Origin: Petasospora fabianii
Taxonomy: Eukaryota > Ascomycota > Saccharomycetes > Phaffomycetales > Wickerhamomycetaceae
Assembly: GCA_022641835.1 (NCBI GenBank)
Contig: CP048717.1
Location: 434,001 to 498,000, forward strand
Length of the DNA stretch: 64,000 nt
Direction of reading: 5' to 3'
Position numbers and translations under genes: made by a program. Of the stretch, positions 40,658 to 50,227 are shown piece after piece (position 1 is the stretch's first letter; every line of letters starts with the position of its first letter). The notes under the pieces are model-generated. The model saw only the letters and a list, made by a program, of their open reading frames with translations, did no database searches and had not been told where the DNA came from.

Positions 40658-41434
40658 TTAATCCAAGATGATTACACCATTAGCATCTGTCTCCTCCAAG
40701 TCAGATTCTTCTTCTTCTTCTTGTTCCTCCTCTTCATCGCCATCAGATGGATCAAAATCGTCATAGAAGTCATCCCCATCAAGATCAATAGGGTTCTCCG
40801 CATCACCATCTTGATCATAATTATAATTGTCATTGTCCTCATCCGAATCCAGATCCACTATACCAATGCTTTTCATCTTCTTTTCTGGGTCATGCCTCTC
40901 ATTAGTACTATGTTTCCTCTTTATCCTTTCAGCTTCTGTAAGGGTTTCCCCCGTAGGATCAACATAATCTGGGAAAACCTCTTTAAACTGTCGATTATAC
41001 ATTGCATTCCATCTCCTACTCTCCTTTTGCAATCTTATCTTCTCCTCCTGTGGTGTGTTCATACCTCCAGTGGTGATTTCATTACTTGTCATGAAACTTA
41101 ATAAACCCGTCAATATAGTCTCAACTGTCCAACTAGGATTCCAACTTTCCGGATGATAATCAGATATAGAGAGACATAGACGCTGATTGGGTACAAACCG
41201 ACCACTAGGTGTCACCATCCTAATCGCAGGTGGTTTATAAGGGTAATCAGATGTAAAGATAAGCGTCCCATGGTACTGACCACCTTGGTATGGTGTTTCT
41301 GGTGGACCAGTAATGATATAGTGCCATTCAAGAATGTTATCATCACGCGGACGTGCAACGATATAAGGAACAGGTTCTTTAGTTATACTGAGATATTCCT
41401 TATTGAGTCTTTTTGTAGCTGCTGGTGAGGCCAT
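40658..41434 (-). CDS. Soluble UBC6-like E2 with acidic SUMO-interaction-like tail
   Basis: Encodes 258 residues. Residues 1-160 align end to end with the adjacent UBC6, including active Cys87 (NQRLCLSISDYHPESW) and HYIITGPPETPYQGGQYHG. After the fold there is no membrane anchor. Instead there is a basic patch (RIKRKHSTNERHDPEKKMK, possible nuclear signal), then IGIVDLDSDEDND (near 190), NPIDLDGDD and a long Asp/Glu tract, ending VIILD. Hydrophobic V/I-x-D-L cores flanked by acids look like SUMO-interaction motifs; acidic tails also occur on Rad6 and Cdc34. It is a tandem duplicate of UBC6 that has probably left the ER. Function is inference. Confidence 0.9.
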   Translation of the reverse strand: MASPAATKRLNKEYLSITKEPVPYIVARPRDDNILEWHYIITGPPETPYQGGQYHGTLIFTSDYPYKPPAIRMVTPSGRFVPNQRLCLSISDYHPESWNPSWTVETILTGLLSFMTSNEITTGGMNTPQEEKIRLQKESRRWNAMYNRQFKEVFPDYVDPTGETLTEAERIKRKHSTNERHDPEKKMKSIGIVDLDSDEDNDNYNYDQDGDAENPIDLDGDDFYDDFDPSDGDEEEEQEEEEESDLEETDANGVIILD

Positions 41435-41882
41435 TATCCCCTCAATGATGTAGTAATGCTAGTGAAAGTTATGTCAAGTGACGTATGAGTGGAGATAGTG
41501 TAAAGGGTCCAGTTTGCCCCTTAGCACTCCTGAGAAATAGGTGTAAATGAAGTCGATGCAACTAGAGAACTGTGGTATCCTCGTCACAAACCTCTGTATG
41601 ACTATGTATCAACCTGGATTGTCTTCAGTAACAGTTTGTATAAGAGACAACAGCAGACCAAGTCTTCAGACAAACAAAAACCCCCGTATATGTACTTGTC
41701 ACTTGTTCTAATGACATATTCCGCGATTCGGCTATCGGCTCAGACAAGGTGTAAACACTGTGGGGGACAGTACTATGGGTGTTATTGCTTTACATTAATC
41801 TATCAATACCAAATAAATAGTATGGTAATCATATATGAGATCAAGTGTAATATACATGCAAATAACTAAATAGCAAGTCGAA
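41435..41882. other. Intergenic region UBC6-like/GPH1
   Basis: 448 bases: promoter of the UBC6-like gene and 3' flank of GPH1. Nothing recognised. Confidence 0.4.
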
Positions 41883-44498
41883 TCAAGTTTCCAATGGCTC
41901 AATGTTCCAAATTGAGTCTGCATACTCCTGAATACATCTGTCCGAGGAGAAGAATCCCATATTGGCAACACTGGTGATACTCTTCTTGATCCAACTCTTC
42001 TGATCCAAGTAAGCCTCATCAACAAGTTCATGAGCTTGTAAATAGCTATCAAAGTCATCACCAACCAAGTAATGATCGCTATGGTATCTAATAGATTCAA
42101 CTAATGGTCTAAACTCACCAGCATCACCAAATGTACCGTTTTCAATGGCACTAAACACCTCTTCAAGTGAATCTGGAAGTTTATAACCACCATATCTGTG
42201 TGAATGTCTAATGTCTTCAACATTCTCAGCCAAGTGACCAAACAAAAAGATGTTATCCTCACCACACTCACGAGTAATCTCAACATTGGCTCCATCAACG
42301 GTACCAATAATCAAACCACCATTCATAACAAACTTCATGTTAGACGTACCACTAGCCTCTGTACCAGCAGTGGAAATGTGTTCAGATAAATCAGATGCCG
42401 GAATGATAACTTCAGCCTTGGAGACATTATAATCTGGGATGAACACAACTTTAAGCAAATCACCAACATCAGGATCATTGTTGACAACATCCGAAACACT
42501 ATTGATCAACTTGATAATGGTCTTGGCCATATAATAACCAGGAGCAGATTTACCACCAAAGATTGAAACTTTTGGTAAGATCTTTTCACGTTCAGCTGGA
42601 CTTGACTTCTTAATCTTAAGGTAACGAGAAATAACACCAAAGATATTCATCTGTTGACGCTTATACTCATGAATTCTCTTCACTTGAATGTCAAACAACA
42701 CATCAGCCTTACCAATCTCAATACCTGTAAGCTTCTTAATCAAACCAATAAGCTTGACCTTGTTATCATACTTAACCTTGGCCCAAGCCTTTTGGAAGTC
42801 AGCATCCTCGGAGTACTTCTCGAGCTCTTTCAAGAGGGAGAAATCCTTGAGGAAGGCATCAGAACCAAGCTTTTCAGTGATGATATCGGCAAGCTCTGGG
42901 TTTGCCTGTTTGAGCCATCTTCTTGGAGTAACACCATTGGTAACGTTGGTGAATTTGGAAGCACCATAAATGTTGACGAAATCCTTAAAGATAGTAGCCT
43001 TAAGTAACTCCGAATGCAACTCTGCAACACCGTTAACCTTGTGAGAACCAATGATGGCAAGGTATGCCATTCTGATCTGTTTAGTCGAAGATTCCTCGAC
43101 AATTGAAACTCTTGACAAGAGATCACGGTCTTTAGGGAATCTCTTTTCAACAGACTGCAAGAAGAACAAATTGATTTCATAAATGATCTCCAAGTGTCTT
43201 GGTAACAATCTCTGAATCAATGGAACTGGCCACTTCTCCAAAGCCTCCTGCATGACTGTATGGTTAGTGTATCCAAAAGTCTGTGTGACAATACTCCAAG
43301 CCTCATCCCAATCCAATCCTTCCAAATCAACAAGCACTCTTTGTAATTCTGGAATGGCCAAAGTTGGATGAGTATCGTTTAATTGAATGGCAACTTGATC
43401 CGGGAACTCGCTCCATGGTCTTTTACTCTTCTTAAATCTTCTAACAATATCATGCAACGAGGCACAAACCCAAAAGTATTGCTGTTTCAATCTCAATTCC
43501 TTGCCGGAATCAAAGTTGTCATTTGGATACAAGACTGCAGTGATACTCTCAGCCCTTTGCTGATCAGCGACAGAATTCTTGTAATCACCTGCATTGAATT
43601 TAGCAAAGTCAAACTCTGTAGCTGGTTGTGCGGACCAAAGTCTCAAGTTGTTAACGTTATCAGTCTTGTAACCTGGAACTGGGAAGTCATAGGCAACAGC
43701 GAGGAACCGTTCTCCACCAACCCAATTTGCAACGCTCTTACCTTCAGAGTTTGTAGAATGTTCAACGTAACCGTAGAAATCCACTGGGATCTGAATCTCA
43801 AGTCTTGGAATCTCCCATGGGTTAAAGAATTTAAGCCAGTAATCTGGAGTCTCAACTTGGTACCCATCAACAATCTTTTGAGAAAAGATACCGTATTGGT
43901 AACGCAAGCCATAACCCCAACCTGGGTAGTTACCAGAACTCATAGAGTCAATGAAGCAGGCAGCAAGTCTTCCCAAACCACCATTACCCAAGGCGGCATC
44001 TGGCTCTTGCTCGAGAACATCCTCCAAGTTGAAACCGAGATCATCAACGGCGCCCTTAACTAGGTCTCTGTTGTCAGTGTTAATCAGGGCATTGTCGAGG
44101 GCACGGCCCATGAGGAATTCAAGAGAGAGATAGTATACTCTTTTTTGGTCCTTTGTAGTTTGCTTCTGTTGAGTCTTGTTCCAATTGGTGATGAGGTTAT
44201 CACGCAACGTGCTAGAAGTTGCCTGATATGCAGCGAGCTCGTCACAGTTATAAAGAGATCTAGCGAGAGTTGTCTCGACATGGCGGACAAAAGTGGACTC
44301 AAATCCCTCCTTTGTAGTAAAGTTCTCAACGGCAAACTTCTTCCATGTCTCACGAGACTTTAGTGGGATAATACTGTCAATGGTCTTAATCTCAGCTGGA
44401 GAGAAACCAGTGAAGCGACGGATGTGCTTTGGGCGTGGGAGCTGATCAGCGGAGCCTGCTGGGGGTTCACCCGGGTGGAAGTCGTAATGGGAGGACAT
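41883..44498 (-). CDS. GPH1: Glycogen phosphorylase
   Basis: Encodes 871 residues (yeast Gph1: 902). GT35 family. The catalytic core includes VYYLSLEFLMGRALDNAL, ALGNGGLGRLAACFIDSM, VAIQLNDTHPTLAI, KVSIFGGKSAPGYYMAK and EASGTSNMKFVMNGG, whose Lys near 720 holds pyridoxal phosphate. The N-terminal 30 residues are shorter than in yeast. A Thr in PKHIRRFTGFSP may be the phosphorylated position of fungal phosphorylases (uncertain). It releases glucose-1-phosphate from glycogen in the cytosol. The promoter has an AGGGG stress element at 44614-44618. Confidence 0.97.
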   Translation of the reverse strand: MSSHYDFHPGEPPAGSADQLPRPKHIRRFTGFSPAEIKTIDSIIPLKSRETWKKFAVENFTTKEGFESTFVRHVETTLARSLYNCDELAAYQATSSTLRDNLITNWNKTQQKQTTKDQKRVYYLSLEFLMGRALDNALINTDNRDLVKGAVDDLGFNLEDVLEQEPDAALGNGGLGRLAACFIDSMSSGNYPGWGYGLRYQYGIFSQKIVDGYQVETPDYWLKFFNPWEIPRLEIQIPVDFYGYVEHSTNSEGKSVANWVGGERFLAVAYDFPVPGYKTDNVNNLRLWSAQPATEFDFAKFNAGDYKNSVADQQRAESITAVLYPNDNFDSGKELRLKQQYFWVCASLHDIVRRFKKSKRPWSEFPDQVAIQLNDTHPTLAIPELQRVLVDLEGLDWDEAWSIVTQTFGYTNHTVMQEALEKWPVPLIQRLLPRHLEIIYEINLFFLQSVEKRFPKDRDLLSRVSIVEESSTKQIRMAYLAIIGSHKVNGVAELHSELLKATIFKDFVNIYGASKFTNVTNGVTPRRWLKQANPELADIITEKLGSDAFLKDFSLLKELEKYSEDADFQKAWAKVKYDNKVKLIGLIKKLTGIEIGKADVLFDIQVKRIHEYKRQQMNIFGVISRYLKIKKSSPAEREKILPKVSIFGGKSAPGYYMAKTIIKLINSVSDVVNNDPDVGDLLKVVFIPDYNVSKAEVIIPASDLSEHISTAGTEASGTSNMKFVMNGGLIIGTVDGANVEITRECGEDNIFLFGHLAENVEDIRHSHRYGGYKLPDSLEEVFSAIENGTFGDAGEFRPLVESIRYHSDHYLVGDDFDSYLQAHELVDEAYLDQKSWIKKSITSVANMGFFSSDRCIQEYADSIWNIEPLET

Positions 44499-45941
44499 TA
44501 TTTCCTGTAGTTATTCAGTATCCTGTGTCCTATGTCCTGTGCTCTGTTGTTTGTTGTGTTTGGGTTGGGTGAGAACAGCAGGAGAGCAGCAATGGAAGCA
44601 AGTGAAAGGATTCAGGGGGTGGGGGGAGTAAATGGCAGCCTCCTCTCAATTTAAAGCGCACGGGCCAGACAATTGTGAAATCAGGTGTTGACACAATTTT
44701 GGCTTATTCACGGCTCACCCGGAGATGCAATGTACGCAGCACCGATACAGCGAGACAGCCAGACTGGAAGCGACGCAGCAAAGATTACTTGCGGAGGTGG
44801 AGGGACCTAATCAAGGCGTGTCCGCACTGTGCCACGCATTGTGTCCGATCAGGCAGACAGGGATCAACTTCGGGTATTTAAAAATGTGCTACAGAACAGA
44901 GGTAGTACCCAATTGACCCAGCCTATTTGAGTAGTCTATTGTTTTACGAACAGTATGTAAGCTTGGTGCACGTTGTGGGGCCACAGTAGTAAACGGGGAG
45001 TTTCTCACTGCTACTTTTGGTGTATGGGCACGCGTACTCACTACTTCTAGCATTGTGGATCGCTAGGTCGCTACATTGCTCGGCATGTCCTTTTCGTGCT
45101 GAGTGTGGCCCATGGTGCTCAAGTTCTATTACTGAGAATAGCTGCTTTTTATGCGCTGTGTATGCCTTACTGTCCATTGCGACGCTTATCAGTGGATCTG
45201 GCTGCACAATTGTGGAGTCATGGCTTAGCCAGCGAGTTCAACGAGCAGCAACTGATCTTTGTCACTCTAATTTCTCTGTAATTTTTGAATGGTGCAATCT
45301 CTGGTATCTTGAGTACAATGATGTAACATCTACATCTTGTCTTGATTATAGTATCACTCCCGATTAGGTCATGCAACGACACACTAGCGCTTCCATAGAA
45401 CCCATAGAAGCATGGCTATGCCCAGCTTCACGTGCGTCAAAGCCTGTCGGAGGTGAATTAGGACGCAGATTCGCTACACTTGGAACCTAAAGGCTAAAGA
45501 GTTATGCTTATCATACCTATCATAACTTATACTATGATTTTAACAAACTGGATGTATCAGATTCAGTAGAATAGATCTGGAGAGAAAAAGGTGGTGCCTG
45601 GTGATGCCTTCAGTACCCCCTATACTTCACCTAAATAGGTAATATTCCGTTTCTGGAAATTCCTGGTTTCGCGAAACTTTTTGGCAGCGCGCGTTGGCAC
45701 AGCGACGCGTTGTTTCTACCTAATATTCGTGTTGTGTGAATTTCCTAATCGGGCAAAATTAATTGCGTTTTGGCGTTTCGCGTTTCGTGATTGAAAGGGC
45801 GTTTGAAAAGTTGATGCGTCTCCTTAACAAGTTCAAGATCAGTCCCTGCCATCCACTCATTCACTAAAAGTTTGAACATCTTCATCCATCTACATCGTCT
45901 CAGTTTCATCTATCCCCGTTAATCTACTCATATAAAATACA
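44499..45941. promoter_or_regulatory. Divergent promoter GPH1/MCM7
   Basis: 1443 bases. Near GPH1, AGGGG (STRE-type) at 44614-44618. Near MCM7, MCB and SCB sites between 45666 and 45789. The ORFs inside (such as 45017-45367, Cys-rich) show no family likeness and are probably noise. Confidence 0.45.
45666..45789 (+). promoter_or_regulatory. Cluster of MCB/SCB cell-cycle sites before MCM7
   Basis: GTTTCGCGAAAC (45666-45677, palindromic, containing CGCGAAA in both directions), ACGCGT (45705-45710), and two adjacent sites on the complement, CGCGAAA (45776-45782) and CACGAAA (45783-45789). These are the MBF and SBF consensus elements of G1/S genes, 150-275 bases before the MCM7 ATG. In S. cerevisiae, MCM genes are mainly M/G1 genes, so MBF/SBF control would be a difference or addition. 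Confidence 0.6.
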
Positions 45942-48374
45942 ATGGCCTCCGCCTCGGCTCTCCCAGCCATCAAGATCGACGTTAACTACGAGGAAATCTC
46001 CTCGCACGTCTCGGACTTCCTCCAACATTACAAGTCAGATGGCTCCAAGGCTGACGACTTCTTCGATACTAAGGTCAAACCTATCTCACTTGAGGAGGAG
46101 CAATACCTTCAAAATGTTCTCGATGGTCCCAAATATCAAGTCCTTCTTCAAAGAATCGCCAACAGAACCATCTCATCCCTCTTTATTGATCTCGATGATA
46201 TCCACGATTATGAGATAACCAACGATATCAACATCGCAGGAAACCAATTCGGAAGAAAAACACTCGTTGAGTCGATCATGGAGAATACACATCGCTATAT
46301 CGAGATTTTCTCCAAGGAAGTGGATAAACTCATGCCAGAGCCAAACAGAGAACTCTCTTTCAAGGACTCTGTGCTCGATCTCATCCAACATCAAAGAAAA
46401 CAAAGAAACCAACGACTCCGTGCCGAGAGAAGACAAGAACTCGAAGATCAAGGTCTCTTGGATGAAGAGAACGAGGAGGAAGACGCTGGCGAATTCCCAT
46501 CAAACCTCACACGTCGTTACAACCTATACTTTAGACCACCAACTCGCACAATCGGCAAGAGAGACTACAAGCCACTCTCAGTTAGAGACGTCAAAGGTGA
46601 ACACATTGGTAAACTTATCACCGTCAGAGGTATGATCACTCGTGTCTCGGACGTGAAACCATCCGTGCTCGTCACTGCATACACATGTGACCAATGTGGT
46701 CATGAAGTGTTCCAAGAAGTCACATCAAGAACGTTTACTCCACTCTCAGAGTGTAACTCTGAACAGTGTAAGACTAATCATTCCAAGGGTAAACTCTTCC
46801 CATCTACAAGAGCCTCCAAATTCACACCTTTCCAAGAAGTCAAGCTTCAAGAATTGGCATCCCAAGTTCCAGTTGGTCACATCCCAAGAACCATTAGTAT
46901 ACATGTCAACGGAGACATTGTCAGATCCATGAATCCAGGTGATCTCGTCGATGTCGCTGGTATCTTCCTTCCGGCCCCATACACCGGCTTCAGAGCACTC
47001 AGGGCTGGTCTCCTCACAGAGACTTATTTGGAGACACAGTGTGTCAGACAACACAAGAAGAAGTACGATTTGGCTGATTTGAACTCTGCTATCGAGGATA
47101 AGATCAACACCATCAGAGCACAAGGTGACGTCTACTCGAGACTTTCGAGATCCATCGCACCGGAGATTTTCGGTCATGAAGATGTGAAAAAGGCACTCTT
47201 GCTCTTGCTCGTTGGTGGTGTCGATAAGAAAATTGGTGATGGTATGAAAATCAGAGGTGATATCAACATCTGCCTCATGGGTGATCCCGGTGTTGCCAAA
47301 TCTCAGCTTCTCAAGACAATCTCAAAGATCTCTCCAAGAGGTGTCTACACCACAGGTAGAGGTTCCTCTGGTGTTGGTTTGACAGCTGCTGTCATGAAGG
47401 ATCCAGTCACAGATGAGATGGTGTTGGAAGGTGGTGCCCTTGTGCTTGCCGATAACGGTATCTGCTGCATTGATGAATTCGATAAGATGGATGAGAGTGA
47501 TAGAACTGCCATTCATGAAGTTATGGAACAGCAAACCATCTCTATCTCCAAGGCTGGTATCAACACTACACTCAATGCCCGTTCATCAATCTTGGCCGCT
47601 GCAAACCCACTGTATGGTCGTTTCAAGACAAACATTTCCCCATTAGACAACATCAACTTACCAGCTGCCCTCTTGTCCAGATTTGACGTGCTTTTCTTGA
47701 TCCTCGATACGCCGTCCCAGGAAGATGATGAAAAGCTCGCTGCCCACGTTGCCTACGTCCATATGAACAACAAGCATCCAGAGATGGACTTTGAGCCTTT
47801 GGACCCTACCACAATCAGAGAATATGTCATCAGAGCGAAGACCTATAGACCGGTTGTGCCTCAGGAGGTTGCCGATTACGTTGTCAGTTCATACATCAGA
47901 ATGAGACAGGAATCTAAACACAGAGTGCATAACGATCCAAAAATGTCATTTGGTCAGGCTACTCCAAGAACACTTCTTGGTATCCTCAGAATGGCTCAGG
48001 CGCTTGCAAGATTGAGATTCGATGAAAGAGTATACAACGAAGACGTTGATGAGGCGTTGAGATTGATTGAAGTTGCTAGATCTTCATTCAGCAAGGATGA
48101 CAATAGAAGACAGGATGACTCTGCCACTACAAGAATCTATCAGCTTATCCAAGACATGGCTCTAAGAGATGGTCGTCGCAGAAACAGCCTGCCATGGGAG
48201 GATATCAAGAACCAGGTCATCTCTAGAGGTTTCACAGAGAATGAGTTGACTGCATGTATTGGTGAGTACACTGATTTGAATGTCTGGATCCTGCTTGATA
48301 ATGAAAAATTGCAGTTCATCGGTGCCAATGATGAACTGTTTGATGAAGATGATGAGGAGATGAGGGATGCTTAA
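45942..48374 (+). CDS. MCM7: MCM replicative helicase subunit Mcm7
   Basis: Encodes 810 residues (yeast Cdc47: 845). N-terminal MCM domain with a zinc finger at about 249-276 (CDQCGHEV then CNSEQCKTNHSKG), and QVPVGHIPRTISIHVNGDIV typical of Mcm7. AAA+ core: Walker A GDPGVAKSQL (about 447), Walker B CIDEFDKM (about 508), sensor region AANPLYGRF, arginine finger LLSRFD (about 577). A winged-helix C-terminus follows. Part of the Mcm2-7 ring loaded at origins. The CTG codon at the conserved Leu of AANPLYG shows that CUG is Leu here. Confidence 0.96.
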   Translation: MASASALPAIKIDVNYEEISSHVSDFLQHYKSDGSKADDFFDTKVKPISLEEEQYLQNVLDGPKYQVLLQRIANRTISSLFIDLDDIHDYEITNDINIAGNQFGRKTLVESIMENTHRYIEIFSKEVDKLMPEPNRELSFKDSVLDLIQHQRKQRNQRLRAERRQELEDQGLLDEENEEEDAGEFPSNLTRRYNLYFRPPTRTIGKRDYKPLSVRDVKGEHIGKLITVRGMITRVSDVKPSVLVTAYTCDQCGHEVFQEVTSRTFTPLSECNSEQCKTNHSKGKLFPSTRASKFTPFQEVKLQELASQVPVGHIPRTISIHVNGDIVRSMNPGDLVDVAGIFLPAPYTGFRALRAGLLTETYLETQCVRQHKKKYDLADLNSAIEDKINTIRAQGDVYSRLSRSIAPEIFGHEDVKKALLLLLVGGVDKKIGDGMKIRGDINICLMGDPGVAKSQLLKTISKISPRGVYTTGRGSSGVGLTAAVMKDPVTDEMVLEGGALVLADNGICCIDEFDKMDESDRTAIHEVMEQQTISISKAGINTTLNARSSILAAANPLYGRFKTNISPLDNINLPAALLSRFDVLFLILDTPSQEDDEKLAAHVAYVHMNNKHPEMDFEPLDPTTIREYVIRAKTYRPVVPQEVADYVVSSYIRMRQESKHRVHNDPKMSFGQATPRTLLGILRMAQALARLRFDERVYNEDVDEALRLIEVARSSFSKDDNRRQDDSATTRIYQLIQDMALRDGRRRNSLPWEDIKNQVISRGFTENELTACIGEYTDLNVWILLDNEKLQFIGANDELFDEDDEEMRDA

Positions 48375-48595
48375 ACTCCTCTTTTCTCCACTGCTGTATG
48401 ATAGTCTCAACGTGTTCATGTCTAATTTACTGTACTACTAGTGTTAACTGTTATAGCTAAGAATTATTAATAATCTGTATTAAAAGTAAAGCATTCTAAA
48501 GCACCAAAATTAGAATAGTTCAAGAATTTCAAGAGCTGGCCGCCAGCAACCATGTTACTATATGATGCACCCAATCTTGCATCTAGCCCTGGTAA

Positions 48596-50227
48596 TCAAG
48601 CAGAGGAAGAAGCCGAAGAGTCAGAAGATCTGTCTGGAGAAAGAGAGGAGTACTCAGAGGCAGGGCTCACGGAAAGAGAGCTTCCACAACTGCTGTGGGA
48701 GATTTGGAAGTATCCACCAATACCCTTCAAAATGTTACCCTCAACCCATCCACCAGTGTAGTGACCTTGGCTCAAGGCATTATACACAACACCAGCTTTG
48801 GTCATGTAAAACTCCTCATGTCCATCGATATACACAATGCAGTTGTGCCAAGGAGTTGGGATGTGAAGCTTGTCCTCAAAGTCTGGAGCCTCGTCAGATC
48901 CAAGGTTCTTGATAACCTTGCAGTGGTCGCCAATAAGCTTGATACCAAATTTTGGCCCATCATTCTTATGACCATGAATGGAAAGACGCATGTGGAATGG
49001 GAACATCAGCTCAACAAGGTTAGAGTAGGCATCGTTTCTCTTAATCATCTCAAAAGAAACATTCGAGACCGTCTTCTTCAACTGCTTTCTGGACAGCTTG
49101 CGGCAGTGGTCGTTAAGCTTCAAGTCCTCAGACATAAACTTCCAGAAACCTCTGTAAAGCTTGAGTCTTGGGTGGCCTTCCTCCTGCAAGTCGCTCTTCA
49201 GAGAACCACAATCAGTGTCACAGGCAAGCATCATGAACTTGCGAGAATTCTCAGAATCCTCATCAATCTTGGTACCTGTGAAGTGCTGGAGTGTGAAGTC
49301 CTTAGCAAGACCTGGAGTATATGAACCATCAGCATTGAAGAACATGTCCTTCAAGCTGGCAAATCCAATAAGGTCCTCATCCTCAGCATTTTCAGACTTG
49401 GCAACGGCTCTATAAAGAGTCTTCAACGTCTCAGTATACGTGTCAACGACATCATCATCGACTCCGATGCAGTCGGAAAAGACGTGGCCATCAGAGACAA
49501 TATATACCTTCAGTCCCGGTGGATATATCTCCTTGACTTTTCTGGAAACCTCAATGAGTCTTCTTAAGGCCAGCTCCTCCCCTCTGTCTGGTGCCTGCTC
49601 ATACACTTTCTCGGTGTTGGAGGACTTGCATGGGAAAGCTGGGAGGACAGCCTCGATTCTGAGGTTTCTCTGAGTGAAGTAAGTGGCTCTCTGGGCAAAG
49701 TATTCTCTTCCACCCTGGTTCCACAAATCATCCTTGGTGGTGTTCTTCAACATGTCAGCAAAGAAATCAGCAAAGGCATAAGCAGCAGCCATTTCTGGAT
49801 CATACTCAGCTCTAACCTTGGAAAAGTGGAGACGGGAGTCACGGAGAACAAGCTCATAGAAGAATTTGTTAAACTCCAAGTGGTGAGGCTTGTCGTCGTG
49901 GTGGGTTGCAAGAATGAGGCCCCTAACCTGGTCTTCACCCTTCTTACAGTGCTCAATGATGTCAACACCATCACTTTCTTCCCACTTTGAAGGAATGAAC
50001 TCCTCTGGGAGGTTGGCTCTTGGAACGTGGGTAATCTGAAACTCATCAACACTAGCAGTCGAGCACTTGATGAGCTTGGTGCAAAGAGTGCCCCAGCCCT
50101 TGCTAAAATCGAAACCACCTTTCCCCTGGAAGGAGAGAATGTTATAGCTGGCATCTCTGGTAAAGAGGCCAAGGACCTTGCTGAAAGTGGAGTTATCCTT
50201 GATGGTAGGTTCCTGATCCTGAGTCAT
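48596..50227 (-). CDS. DIT1: DIT1-type isocyanide synthase family protein
   Basis: Encodes 543 residues (yeast Dit1: 536), PvcA/Dit1 family. A conserved N-domain (FAQRATYFTQRNLRIEAVLPAFPCKSSN) and LKVYIVSDGHVFSDCIGVDDDVVDTYTE are hallmark segments. The C-terminal part has HDxMRLSIH-like FPFHMRLSIHGH and TPWHNCIVYIDGH. In S. cerevisiae Dit1 makes N-formyltyrosine for the spore-wall dityrosine layer; bacterial and mould relatives make isocyanides. Here it does not sit beside a DIT2-type P450 (no P450 is in the window), unlike S. cerevisiae. So a role in dityrosine is likely but not shown, and an isocyanide product is possible. Confidence 0.85.
   Translation of the reverse strand: MTQDQEPTIKDNSTFSKVLGLFTRDASYNILSFQGKGGFDFSKGWGTLCTKLIKCSTASVDEFQITHVPRANLPEEFIPSKWEESDGVDIIEHCKKGEDQVRGLILATHHDDKPHHLEFNKFFYELVLRDSRLHFSKVRAEYDPEMAAAYAFADFFADMLKNTTKDDLWNQGGREYFAQRATYFTQRNLRIEAVLPAFPCKSSNTEKVYEQAPDRGEELALRRLIEVSRKVKEIYPPGLKVYIVSDGHVFSDCIGVDDDVVDTYTETLKTLYRAVAKSENAEDEDLIGFASLKDMFFNADGSYTPGLAKDFTLQHFTGTKIDEDSENSRKFMMLACDTDCGSLKSDLQEEGHPRLKLYRGFWKFMSEDLKLNDHCRKLSRKQLKKTVSNVSFEMIKRNDAYSNLVELMFPFHMRLSIHGHKNDGPKFGIKLIGDHCKVIKNLGSDEAPDFEDKLHIPTPWHNCIVYIDGHEEFYMTKAGVVYNALSQGHYTGGWVEGNILKGIGGYFQISHSSCGSSLSVSPASEYSSLSPDRSSDSSASSSA

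Noticed and set aside
45017-45367. Cys-rich open frame of 116 codons
   Set aside because: Lies in a long divergent promoter, overlaps another frame, and has no coherent domain, membrane pattern or family motif.
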